Origin: Bordetella parapertussis
Lineage (GTDB): Bacteria; Bacteroidota; Bacteroidia; Chitinophagales; Chitinophagaceae
Length of the DNA stretch: 64,000 nt
Direction of reading: 5' to 3'
Assembly (NCBI GenBank): GCA_943331005.2
Contig: CALQJX020000001.1
Span: 124,001 to 188,000, forward strand
The position numbers were made by a program, and so were the translations under genes. Positions 46,609 to 54,453 of this stretch are shown here, piece after piece. Each line of letters starts with the position of its first letter. Position 1 is the first letter of the stretch. The notes under the pieces were generated by a model that searched no databases, was not told the origin of the DNA, and saw only the letters and a list, made by a program, of their open reading frames with translations.

Positions 46609-46926
46609 TTATGCGGCCAGGCTACTCATTTTGCGCAAGAGGTTGTCTACTATCAGCACTGCATATTTGTCGTGGCGTATATCCAGCATGTTCCAGAGCT
46701 GGTAAAAGGCTACTGCCTCGGGGCCTGCCAGTATGAGTGTGTAATTGTCCTGCTCTCGCTGCAGCATTTCTTCCAGCCGGCTGCGCAGATCCATCATGTA
46801 CTCGTGCAGCAGCTGGCGGTGGTCGTTGTCGGGTTTGAACTCATCGAGCATTTCGCCGCATATCTCGCAGAGGGCTTCTACCCGCTGATAGCTTACCCGC
46901 AGTCTTATGCCTCTTTTCTTAGCCAT
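46609..46926 (-). CDS. Hypothetical helical protein in the Mu-like cluster
   Basis: This is a 105-residue protein if ATG 46926 is used (MAKKRGIRLRVSYQRVEALC); the longer open frame runs antisense-like through the neighbour and is rejected. It is mostly helical with charged surfaces (LRSRLEEMLQREQDNY) and no membrane segment. Its start overlaps the end of the DnaA-like gene by 22 bases, so it is translated with it. Not recognised. Confidence 0.6.
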   Translation of the reverse strand: MAKKRGIRLRVSYQRVEALCEICGEMLDEFKPDNDHRQLLHEYMMDLRSRLEEMLQREQDNYTLILAGPEAVAFYQLWNMLDIRHDKYAVLIVDNLLRKMSSLAA

Positions 46927-47360
46927 GTGGTCACTGATTTTAGGGCGGTGTTGTATTTTTTCAGGAATTGAGCATCCTGCATATAGATGAGGTTGTATGC
47001 ACGCGACAGGCCGTTGATCACGGAGCTGTGATCCTGTCCGCCGAAGTAGGCAGCGATCTGGTGCAGGGTGAGTGCGGGGAAATGCTGCCTGAGGAACAGG
47101 CTGGCAATGAAGCGGAGCTCCACAATGTTGCGCACACGCGACTTCATGCGGTAGCACTCCGGGCTCATATCGAGCGCAAGGGCTATGACATGCAGCATGC
47201 GCTGCGGTGTGTTATTCACCACCTCTGTAGGGTATTGCAATACGGCAATACTCATACCTGTCTTTTCCTGAACCAGAATGGCGGTGGCAGCGGCCTGCTT
47301 TTTGGCGGGGCGGGCAATGGTTGCCGGTGTAGTGGCGGTAGTTGCTGATGCGTAATACAT
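46905..47360 (-). CDS. DnaA domain IV-like DNA-binding protein
   Basis: This is a 151-residue protein. The C-terminal half (residues about 68-130) matches the helix-turn-helix of DnaA domain IV, with RVRNIVELRFIASLFLR, LTLHQIAAYFGGQDHSSVI and NGLSRAYNLI; FGG-x-DHS-x-VI is the DnaA-box contact motif. No ATPase domain is present, so this is not the initiator itself. The N-terminal half is Ala/Thr-rich with a short conserved-looking segment. It lies between the MuB-like ATPase gene and the Gam gene. It may recognise DnaA-box-like sites at the ends of an element or in the host origin. Confidence 0.78.
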   Translation of the reverse strand: MYYASATTATTPATIARPAKKQAAATAILVQEKTGMSIAVLQYPTEVVNNTPQRMLHVIALALDMSPECYRMKSRVRNIVELRFIASLFLRQHFPALTLHQIAAYFGGQDHSSVINGLSRAYNLIYMQDAQFLKKYNTALKSVTTWLRKEA

Positions 47361-47406
47361 ATAGTTTGGTATTTGAGGATCTTTAAAAGGAATATTGTTG
47401 TTTGTT

Positions 47407-48258
47407 TTATGCTGCTATACTTTGTTGCGTGTGTGCTACTATGAGGCTGGTAGCGGTGTGCAGGTTGTTGTTGCTGCTCTGTGTTATATAGTCGATCACA
47501 TCCTCATCGTGCAGGCCATTGGCGCGGCAAACGGTAGCCACATCGGCCGGAGAAAGGCTGCTGAGCGAGATGAAGCGGCGGCCTATGATCTTGTATATAT
47601 CGCTGTAGCCGGCTTTTTTGAGGCGAACACCCTCTATGATGCGCATCCTCAGACTTTCGTCGCCCATAATGATGACACCCGCATTTCCGGCAAGGCTGTT
47701 GGCAAGCAGTACTACCAGCAGCAGCACCCGGTCCTTCAGTTTGTGTGCATCGTCTATGACCAGTACCGGCTGATCCATATCTTTTATTGTGCCGAGCAGT
47801 TGCTGCAGCATGCCGGTAGTGGCAGCTTCGGGACTTTTGCCGGCAGCGGCCAGCAACGCCTGCAGGAAAGACCTGCGGTTGTGTGCCTCTTTACCAGCTA
47901 CATATACTACGTTCTCGTGCTGGCGGGTATAGTGCAGGGCGGTGAATGTTTTGCCCAGGCCATGGCTCATGGCTATGCCGTAGGTCATGGCATAATGCTG
48001 TGCATCGGCAAAGAGAATGCGGAGCAGCAAATGAGCGCTGGTATCGGCAGCCTGCCACTCGCCGCAGTAGAAACCCACCTGGCGGGCTACATGATGCCAG
48101 AGCCGGTCGCTGAGCAGTTCCCAGTTATGATTGCTGATAAGCGATATGGTAGATAAGCTGATATCGCTGAGTGTTGCAGCGGCATCGGCCGGCGTGTTGT
48201 AGTTTTCCATGTAGCGAACCAGTGCTTCCCTTATTTGTCTTTTTTGTTCGTGTGTCAT
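47407..48258 (-). CDS. MuB/TniB-like AAA+ ATPase
   Basis: This is a 283-residue ATPase. Residues 1-60 form a helix-turn-helix-like start (AAATLSDISLSTISLISNHN, then W), as in MuB. The P-loop is degenerate (SHGLGKTF, GKT at 102-104, with Met where the first Gly is expected), while Walker B is clear (PVLVIDDAHKL, 164-174). The sensor 1-like region IIMGDES follows. MuB-type ATPases bind target DNA and deliver it to a DDE transposase. No such transposase is found here, so the role may have changed. It is the first gene of the minus-strand cluster and is divergent from the repressor gene. Confidence 0.78.
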   Translation of the reverse strand: MTHEQKRQIREALVRYMENYNTPADAAATLSDISLSTISLISNHNWELLSDRLWHHVARQVGFYCGEWQAADTSAHLLLRILFADAQHYAMTYGIAMSHGLGKTFTALHYTRQHENVVYVAGKEAHNRRSFLQALLAAAGKSPEAATTGMLQQLLGTIKDMDQPVLVIDDAHKLKDRVLLLVVLLANSLAGNAGVIIMGDESLRMRIIEGVRLKKAGYSDIYKIIGRRFISLSSLSPADVATVCRANGLHDEDVIDYITQSSNNNLHTATSLIVAHTQQSIAA

Positions 48259-48412
48259 ATTGATCTGTTTTTATAGTTCGGATAGTGTTCAGGGGTATTT
48301 GTTGTGTGATAAATGACCAAAATTTTGTCCGGCATACATGAACCACATTATTCATACTTCCTTACCGACACCCTACAAGACAAATTTTTTGGCACAAATG
48401 ATCATTGATTAG

Positions 48413-48510
48413 TATTTTTGATAGCCTTTTGCTATCGATCATGACACAAAGGTATTCCAATATTTTTGACAAATCCAAATTTTCTGGAAAAAAATTCCTA
48501 TTTTTGCCTC
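48413..48510. promoter_or_regulatory. Divergent promoter-operator region of the Mu-like cluster
   Basis: On the plus strand TATTTTTG occurs three times (48413, 48462, 48499), each a match to TAnnTTTG. The last ends only 4 bases before the repressor ATG. On the minus strand TACCTTTG (48455-48448), with TTTG 21 bases upstream (48480-48477), is a good promoter toward the ATPase gene. The inverted repeat GATAGC/GCTATC (48421-48438) and the repeated GACAAAT (48380 and 48469) are candidate operator parts. The two promoters overlap, as in phage genetic switches. Confidence 0.55.
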
Positions 48511-49329
48511 ATGTACTTAGCGAACAACTTAAAATATCTCAGAAAAAAATCCGGCAAAACGCAGGATGGGCTTAGCGCTGAGGTGAATATAGGCCGCACC
48601 ACCATAGCGAACTACGAAGCGGGTATCAGCGAACCAAACGTGGAGACCCTACGCCACTTTGCCAAGTATTTTGGCGTTACCCTGGATGATCTTTTGTCAA
48701 AGAATCTGGAACAGCAGAAAGCAGGCGAAGACCAGGCCGACGAAAAAGATCTGATGCTGAGGGGTGCATTTGCCCGCAAAGAGCCTGCAGGATATAGTGC
48801 CATTCCCCGTATCATTACCGTAGACAACAGCGGCAACGACAATATTATCTATGTGCCGGTAAAAGCCCGCGCCGGGTATCTGCTGGGTTATGGCGATGCC
48901 GAGTTCATGGAATCGCTGCCTACCTTCAGGCTGCCGGGACTGAGCAATTCCACCTACAGGATGTTTGAAGTGGAAGGACCCTCTATGGCACCCAATGTGC
49001 TGAACGGCGACCGCATAATAGGCGAATGGGTAGACAAGCTGGAAGACATACGCGACAACCGCGTATATGTGGTAGTGCACAAGGGCGGTGTGGCTGTGAA
49101 ACGACTGGTGAACAGGCTGAAGGAACGCGGTAAGATATACCTGAAATCGGACACGATAGCGCACAGGCATGAGTTCCCTACCCTGGAAATAGACCCAGAA
49201 GACATAAAAGAAGTGTGGTATGGCCGCATGAAAATAAGCAGCGACTTCAGCGAACCTGCAGAAGTGTACCACCGCCTGGCCGATCTGGAAATGGATGTGA
49301 TGGAAATGAAAAGAAGGATCGAGAAATAA
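48511..49329 (+). CDS. XRE/S24 phage-type repressor with LexA-like peptidase domain
   Basis: This is a 272-residue CI/LexA-like regulator. Residues 1-60 are an XRE helix-turn-helix (LKYLRKKSGKTQDGLSAEV, then GRTTIANYEAG). Residues about 110-245 form an S24 domain with the nucleophile Ser158 (EGPSMAPN) and Lys197 (GGVAVKRL); Ala121-Gly122 in VPVKARAGYL is a candidate self-cleavage site. A short C-terminal coiled coil follows. I chose ATG 48511; the upstream frame is not coding-like. It is divergent from the Mu-like gene cluster and most likely represses it, with release after DNA damage through RecA. It could instead be a general stress regulator. Confidence 0.85.
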   Translation: MYLANNLKYLRKKSGKTQDGLSAEVNIGRTTIANYEAGISEPNVETLRHFAKYFGVTLDDLLSKNLEQQKAGEDQADEKDLMLRGAFARKEPAGYSAIPRIITVDNSGNDNIIYVPVKARAGYLLGYGDAEFMESLPTFRLPGLSNSTYRMFEVEGPSMAPNVLNGDRIIGEWVDKLEDIRDNRVYVVVHKGGVAVKRLVNRLKERGKIYLKSDTIAHRHEFPTLEIDPEDIKEVWYGRMKISSDFSEPAEVYHRLADLEMDVMEMKRRIEK

Positions 49330-49394
49330 AGGGCCTGCAGGAAGAGAAATCGGGTATAAAAGATATTTTTGCTGTACTAACAGGTTTCACGGTC

Positions 49395-49625
49395 ATGAGC
49401 ATTGCCAAAGAATTCTTTAACGGACGCACACTTATCAGCTCTCTCATCTTCTCGCTGCCGGTGAGCATGCTGTTCATGTGGCGGTTCACCAGTCTGCGCC
49501 ATATACCTTTTATGAGCGCAGACGCATGGAAGATCTATGCGGTATTTGTGACCGTCAACTTTGTGCTCTTTCTGTTCGTTTTCTTTATTCTTTTCTGGCT
49601 GAGCAGGCGGAAACAGCACGACTAA
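49395..49625 (+). CDS. Small membrane protein with two helices
   Basis: This 76-residue protein starts at ATG 49395 (MSIAKEFFNGRTLISSL), with two hydrophobic segments (about 12-30 and 47-68) and a basic tail RRKQHD. It follows the repressor gene by 65 bases. The frame is open upstream through the repressor end, but that part is a shadow. Its stop overlaps that of the convergent epimerase gene by 4 bases. Function unknown. Confidence 0.55.
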   Translation: MSIAKEFFNGRTLISSLIFSLPVSMLFMWRFTSLRHIPFMSADAWKIYAVFVTVNFVLFLFVFFILFWLSRRKQHD

Positions 49626-50665
49626 GGCCGGAAAGCCGTTGAGGGCACCGGCCCGGTGAGCCTGATACCCAGACCCGGCCGGCCACTTATCTTCATGATC
49701 CCGTTTTCGTACACCAATCCTTCAGCCAGGTCTTCCTTCAGCAGCAGCGGGCCATCTGCATCCACCTCGTCGAGCAGGGGCAGCATATGTGCTATGGCGG
49801 CGGCACCCACGGTACTCTCATTCATAGAGCCCATCATCACCTTCAGCCCCAGCGTGCGGGCTTCCTTTATCATGCGCATGGCAGGCGTAATGCCGCCACA
49901 CTTGGTCAGTTTTATATTGATGCCATGAAACCCCTCTGCGCACAACTTCACCTCATCTTCGGTGCGGCAACTCTCATCGGCAAACAAGGGTATAGGCGAT
50001 AGTGTCTTAAGGTCTTTCATTTCTTCGCGGGCGGCGCGGGGCAACGGCTGCTCTACCAGAGTCACCCCCAGCTGGTGCAGCTCCGGCAGCAGGGTACGTG
50101 CCTCTTCAAAGGTCCAGCCCTCATTGGCATCTACCCTGAACGGCGAAGCAGTAACCGCCCTCAGAGCACGTATAGCATCCAGATCATGCGATCCGCCGCA
50201 TTTTATCTTATATACCGGCCATGGGTGCGCCTTTACTTTGGCTACCATCTGCTCTGTGGTATCCATGCCTATGGTATAGTCGGTAAGCGGCACAGCACAC
50301 CAGGTAATACCCAGCAACTGGTGCAGCGGCTGGCGGCGCATTTGTGCAAAAAGATCCCAACCGGCAATATCCAACGCGGCAGTGAGGAAGTGCTGCCCGG
50401 GTATGAGGTGGTGCAGAAAGTGCCAGAAACGGGGCGGATCAGTGAGGGCATAGCGCTCTATCATTCCCCGCTTCTCTTCCAGCAACTGCATCATTCCTTC
50501 CACCGTCACATCGTAATAAGTAATGGCCGGCGCCTCGCCATGGCCGCGCATATTGCCCAGCCCCAGCGAGGTGATGAGTGTAGGCTGGTGGGTCTTGGTA
50601 CCCTTGGCAATGGTGAACGGATATTCGAAGGGGAGGTTGAAAGAATAATATTTTAATTGCAGCAT
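49622..50665 (-). CDS. Dipeptide epimerase (L-Ala-D/L-Glu type, enolase superfamily)
   Basis: This 347-residue enzyme of the muconate lactonising subgroup has the catalytic Lys pair in YKIKCGG, the metal ligands DANEGW, EQPLP and ADES, and the second Lys in NIKLTKCGG. The C-terminal GSMNESTVGAAA loop is typical of dipeptide epimerases that recycle murein peptides. The exact dipeptide cannot be read from sequence. It is divergent from the GT39 gene. Confidence 0.88.
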   Translation of the reverse strand: MLQLKYYSFNLPFEYPFTIAKGTKTHQPTLITSLGLGNMRGHGEAPAITYYDVTVEGMMQLLEEKRGMIERYALTDPPRFWHFLHHLIPGQHFLTAALDIAGWDLFAQMRRQPLHQLLGITWCAVPLTDYTIGMDTTEQMVAKVKAHPWPVYKIKCGGSHDLDAIRALRAVTASPFRVDANEGWTFEEARTLLPELHQLGVTLVEQPLPRAAREEMKDLKTLSPIPLFADESCRTEDEVKLCAEGFHGINIKLTKCGGITPAMRMIKEARTLGLKVMMGSMNESTVGAAAIAHMLPLLDEVDADGPLLLKEDLAEGLVYENGIMKISGRPGLGIRLTGPVPSTAFRP

Positions 50666-50709
50666 CCCATAAAATTGCGACTATTTTTGCGACTGGAAAA
50701 AGTTTTCTG

Positions 50710-52359
50710 ATGCCGAAGGTTCCGTTTTGGGTGTTTATAGTGATCGCAGTTATCTACTTCACGGCAGTGCGGGTAGATACGATGGATGTGGATGCATCTC
50801 AATATGCGGAGATAAGCCGCGAGATGATGGTGCGCGGAGACCTGCTGCATGTCTATGACCGTGGCATAGATTATCTGGACAAACCACCCCTGCTGTTCTG
50901 GCTGAGTGCCACCAGTATGAAGGTGTTCGGTATCAATAATTTCGGGTATAAGTTTCCCTCACTGCTGTTTGCCCTGCTGGCCATCTATGCCACCTACAGG
51001 CTGGGCAAGCGCCTCTATGACGAGCAAACAGGGCGAATGGCAGCACTGGTGCTGGCCAGTTGTCAGGGCATGTTCCTGTGGACGAATGATGTGCGCTGCG
51101 ATACCCTGCTGATGAGCTGCGTAATAACGGCCCTCTGGCTGATACAGGAATGGGTGGCCACCAGGCGCATCTGGTACCTGCTTGGCGGTGCGGCAGCAAT
51201 AGCCCTGGGCATGATGACCAAGGGTCCTATAGCCCTTATAGTGCCGGTGCTGTGCTTTGGTACAGACTGGCTGCTGAAGCGGCAATGGAAGAATTTCTTC
51301 AGCGTTGCCTTTCTACCAGCCCTGCTGGTCATAGCCATTATGCTGGTTCCTATGAGCATTGGTTTGTACCAGCAGTTTGATATGCACCCCGAAAAACTGG
51401 TGAACGGCTCTACCCATGTGTCGGGTCTGCGGTTCTTTTACTGGTCGCAGAGCTTTGGTCGCATTACCGGCGAAAGCCCCTGGAGCAATGGTGCCAAAAT
51501 GGACTTCCTTATGCTGAATATGCTGTGGTCTTTCCTTCCCTGGATCTTCCTGTTCCTCACAGCAATCATCATCAACAGCGTGGTTCTGGTGCGCCAGCGT
51601 TTCAGGCTGCAACCCCACCAGGAATGGGTGACCATGGGCGGTTTTGTGCTGGCCTATGTGGCACTGGGTTCATCGGCCTATCAGCTACCGCACTACATAT
51701 TCGTTGCCTTCCCGCTGGCAGCCATCATTACTGCCCGGCTGATACATGATATGCTGGATGGCCGCTATGCCCGCTTACTGAAGATAATGGCACCCGCCCA
51801 TGTGGTGATCATGTGCCTGCTGATGGGAGCACTACTGCTGCTGATAGCCTATGTGTTTGACGGCGGCCCGATGGTGATAGCACTATGGGCGGCAGGACTG
51901 GCGCTGTGGCTCTACCTGGCTTTCAGCAAAAAGGTGGCAGGCAAGCTGCTGTGGCTGCCTGCAGCAGGCATCATTATAGTGAACCTGTTCCTTACCAACT
52001 TCTTTTACTACAATCTGCTGGGCTACCAGGTGGGCTCGCTTACAGGCAGGTATATACGCACACACCACATAGTGCCTGCAAATGTGTGTGTGTACCGGGT
52101 AGACGACCCTATAAACGCCATACAGTTCTACGCCAATGGCAGCATCAAAAGCATAGACACGCTTACAGACATAGCCGGCCGCCAATATATGCTGACCATG
52201 CCCGAACACCTGCCGCAGATACAGCAGATGGGCATAATATATGAAGTGGAACAAGAAGGTGTATTCTACAAAGTAAGCGAACTGACCCCCGACTTTCTGA
52301 ACCCGGCCAACCGCAGCAAGGCGGTGAAACACTACTGCCTGCTGAAGCTGAAAGGCTAA
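50710..52359 (+). CDS. GT39-family glycosyltransferase (ArnT/PMT-like membrane protein)
   Basis: This is a 549-residue protein. A first membrane helix is followed by the catalytic periplasmic loop with VDTMDVDASQYAEISREMM and IDYLDKPPLLFWLSA, the conserved pattern of ArnT-like lipid-linked sugar transferases. About 11 more membrane segments follow, then a soluble C-terminal domain of about 130 residues. Such enzymes move sugars or aminosugars from a polyprenyl phosphate donor to lipid A or proteins. Acceptor unknown. Its stop is one base from that of the convergent TIGR02757 gene. Confidence 0.88.
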   Translation: MPKVPFWVFIVIAVIYFTAVRVDTMDVDASQYAEISREMMVRGDLLHVYDRGIDYLDKPPLLFWLSATSMKVFGINNFGYKFPSLLFALLAIYATYRLGKRLYDEQTGRMAALVLASCQGMFLWTNDVRCDTLLMSCVITALWLIQEWVATRRIWYLLGGAAAIALGMMTKGPIALIVPVLCFGTDWLLKRQWKNFFSVAFLPALLVIAIMLVPMSIGLYQQFDMHPEKLVNGSTHVSGLRFFYWSQSFGRITGESPWSNGAKMDFLMLNMLWSFLPWIFLFLTAIIINSVVLVRQRFRLQPHQEWVTMGGFVLAYVALGSSAYQLPHYIFVAFPLAAIITARLIHDMLDGRYARLLKIMAPAHVVIMCLLMGALLLLIAYVFDGGPMVIALWAAGLALWLYLAFSKKVAGKLLWLPAAGIIIVNLFLTNFFYYNLLGYQVGSLTGRYIRTHHIVPANVCVYRVDDPINAIQFYANGSIKSIDTLTDIAGRQYMLTMPEHLPQIQQMGIIYEVEQEGVFYKVSELTPDFLNPANRSKAVKHYCLLKLKG

Positions 52360-52360
52360 G

Positions 52361-53134
52361 CTACAAACGCTCCTCGGCCCCCAGACCGAAGAGCGCATAG
52401 TCGTACACTGCCGGATCGGAGGGCTTCATTTCCCTGAGCCGCTCTGTGAGCACCAGGGCATTCTTCCAGTCGGCCTTATCGGTAGGTATGAGCTGCAAAC
52501 GGGCGGCTACACGCGCCACATGTACATCCAGCGGACAAATGAGCTGACTGCTTTTGATCTTTTTCCAGAGGCCGAAATCTACCCCTGACTTGTCTTTGCG
52601 TACCATCCAGCGCAGGTACATATTGATGCGCTTGCAGGCCGAATTGCGCTCTGGTGTAGCCACATGTTTCCGGGTACGTTCGGGATGCTCTATAGAGAAG
52701 AAGTAGTTATGAAAATAAATGAGCGCCTGTGCTACTGTATCTTCTGTGTACCGGGCGGTTGGTACAAAGGCATCTTCCAACGAATCTGATGATGCATAGT
52801 GATGCTGCAGCAAGGCAATGAAATAGAGCAGATCTGTAGCATTGAAGGTACGATGCACAAAATGAACAAACGGTTTCAGGTCTGTATCGCGGTGGTTGCG
52901 TATGAAATCGTAGGGCGCATTGTCCATCAGCTGCATAAGGCGGTTACAACTATTGATGATGGTTGTTCTGTTGCCCCATGCCAGCGTAGCCGCAAAGAAG
53001 CCAGCTATCTCTATGTCCTGCATGCGGGTATATGCGTGCGGCACCACTATAGGGTCTTTTGCTATAAAGGCAGGCTGATTGTAGAGCCGGGCCTTGGTAT
53101 CGAGCAGTTGTTGCAGGTGCGCGGTGCTGTGCAT
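52361..53134 (-). CDS. TIGR02757 family protein (DUF2400)
   Basis: This 257-residue soluble protein begins MHSTAHLQQLLDTKARLYN (ATG 53134; the longer frame is rejected). Family sequences include FFAATLAWGNRTTIINSCNRL, HRTFNATDLLYFI, NMYLRWMVRKDKSGVDFGLWKKI and CPLDVHVARVAARL. The fold resembles helix-hairpin-helix DNA glycosylases, but no activity is established. A TACTTTTG promoter box ends 5 bases before the ATG. Confidence 0.88.
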   Translation of the reverse strand: MHSTAHLQQLLDTKARLYNQPAFIAKDPIVVPHAYTRMQDIEIAGFFAATLAWGNRTTIINSCNRLMQLMDNAPYDFIRNHRDTDLKPFVHFVHRTFNATDLLYFIALLQHHYASSDSLEDAFVPTARYTEDTVAQALIYFHNYFFSIEHPERTRKHVATPERNSACKRINMYLRWMVRKDKSGVDFGLWKKIKSSQLICPLDVHVARVAARLQLIPTDKADWKNALVLTERLREMKPSDPAVYDYALFGLGAEERL

Positions 53135-53139
53135 TGGTG

Positions 53140-53147
53140 CAAAAGTA
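53140..53147 (-). promoter_or_regulatory. Putative -7 box directly before the TIGR02757 gene
   Basis: The minus strand reads TACTTTTG, a full TAnnTTTG match, with only five bases between it and the ATG at 53134. The transcript would have almost no leader. Confidence 0.5.
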
Positions 53148-53177
53148 GCAATAAGCCCGCTACAATAGCGTTGGCTA

Positions 53178-54155
53178 TTATTTGCGCTTCGCAAAGCGGT
53201 CGTCGGTGAGGGTAAGCAGAAACTGCTCCAGGTCTTCTTTTTCAGTAGCGGTGAGGCCAAGGGGCTTTGCCAGCAAGGTATCCATATTTGCCGGTTGGGG
53301 GACTACCTTGTAGGGGTCATCGTAGTATTCTATTACCTCCTTCAGGGTTCGGAACATGCCATTATGCATGTAGGGTGCGGTAGCTCCCACATTGCGCAAC
53401 CCCGGCACCCTGAACTTACCCAGGTCTTCTTTGTTATGGCTGATGGTGTAGCGGCCTTCGTCCTTTAACGTACGGCCATCGTAGAGGCCAATATTGCGAA
53501 ACTCATCGCCGGTGAAATCGGGCGAGAAGTGACATTCAAAACATTTTGCCTTCGGCCCCATGAACACCTCCCTGCCCCTGATAGCTGCAGCAGAAATGGC
53601 TTTCTCGTCATCGTTCATGTATCTATCGAAGGGCGTTTTGGATGTTTCCAGTGTACGTTCGAAGGCGGCAATGGCGGCAGCCAGATTTTCGGCATTGGGC
53701 TCTTTGCCAAATACCTTGCGGAAGTATTTTAAATAGCTGCTGCTGGCATTCAGCCGGCTTACCGCAGTAGCAAATGGCAGAGACATCTCATTGCTGTCCT
53801 CTACCGGAAAGTGTACCTGATCTTCGAGCGAGGCTGCCCTGCCATCGTAAAACAGGTAAGGCCTGTCTGAAAGGTTGGCGCAGGAAGGCGCATTCCTTTT
53901 ACCCAGGCGGCCACCAACGCCCTTGCTGAAAGCAACCGTATCTGCAAAAGCAAAAGCAGGAATGTGGCAGGAGGCGCAACTCAAAGAGCGGTCTGCAGAC
54001 AGCATAGGCTCGAAGAAGAGCATCTCTCCCAGCTGTTCTTTGGTGGCTGGCGCTCCTCTGAAAGAAAGAACACTACCCGAAGAAGGGATAAAACGGTATG
54101 CACTGCAGAGCCCTACTGCAGCAATTACCATAATACGCATCCACACCTTTTTCAT
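53178..54155 (-). CDS. Di-haem cytochrome c peroxidase (MauG/CcpA family)
   Basis: This is a 325-residue periplasmic protein with an N-terminal signal or anchor. The two c-type haem sites are CASCH (in SLSCASCHIPAFAF) and CFECH (in AKCFECHFSPDFTGDEF), and the conserved Met/His region APYMHNGMFRTL follows. Family members reduce hydrogen peroxide with electrons from cytochromes, or modify protein residues as MauG does. It stands as a single gene with its own promoter. Confidence 0.9.
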   Translation of the reverse strand: MKKVWMRIMVIAAVGLCSAYRFIPSSGSVLSFRGAPATKEQLGEMLFFEPMLSADRSLSCASCHIPAFAFADTVAFSKGVGGRLGKRNAPSCANLSDRPYLFYDGRAASLEDQVHFPVEDSNEMSLPFATAVSRLNASSSYLKYFRKVFGKEPNAENLAAAIAAFERTLETSKTPFDRYMNDDEKAISAAAIRGREVFMGPKAKCFECHFSPDFTGDEFRNIGLYDGRTLKDEGRYTISHNKEDLGKFRVPGLRNVGATAPYMHNGMFRTLKEVIEYYDDPYKVVPQPANMDTLLAKPLGLTATEKEDLEQFLLTLTDDRFAKRK

Positions 54156-54453
54156 GGCGCAAAGGTAATGTGCAGGTATTTACTCTGTATCATGACATTG
54201 ATCAGCAGTATATAGCTGTGGCAGAAATTTTGTTTGCCGCGACTCCCAACCTTTTGTGTTATTACGTCGTCTTCTATTAATGCAAGGTTAATGGAATGCC
54301 AAAACCAAGCTAAAAATATTTGGTGGAATCGATTTTTTTAACTTTTTTGCACTCATATTCATCATTAAATCATCTCTTATAGCATAGACAACTACTTTAC
54401 CAATTTACGGCCGATGACGTGATCGTTACATTACGTTAAACCAAGTAGAAGTT
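54156..54453. other. Divergent intergenic region with a promoter abutting the peroxidase gene
   Basis: The minus strand reads TACCTTTG at 54167-54160, a TAnnTTTG match four bases before the peroxidase ATG; no TTTG is seen at -33. The remainder, about 290 bases up to the ECF sigma gene, is A+T-rich and holds no gene or clear hairpin. Confidence 0.45.

Noticed and set aside
46927..47157. N-terminal extension of the hypothetical gene at 46609 up to 47157
   Set aside because: The extra 77 residues lie opposite no signal, overlap the DnaA-like gene in another frame and have shadow-type composition; the ATG at 46926 is a better start.
46905..47360. Reading the gene as dnaA itself
   Set aside because: Only the DNA-binding domain is present; the AAA+ domain with Walker motifs is missing and the context is a phage-like cluster.
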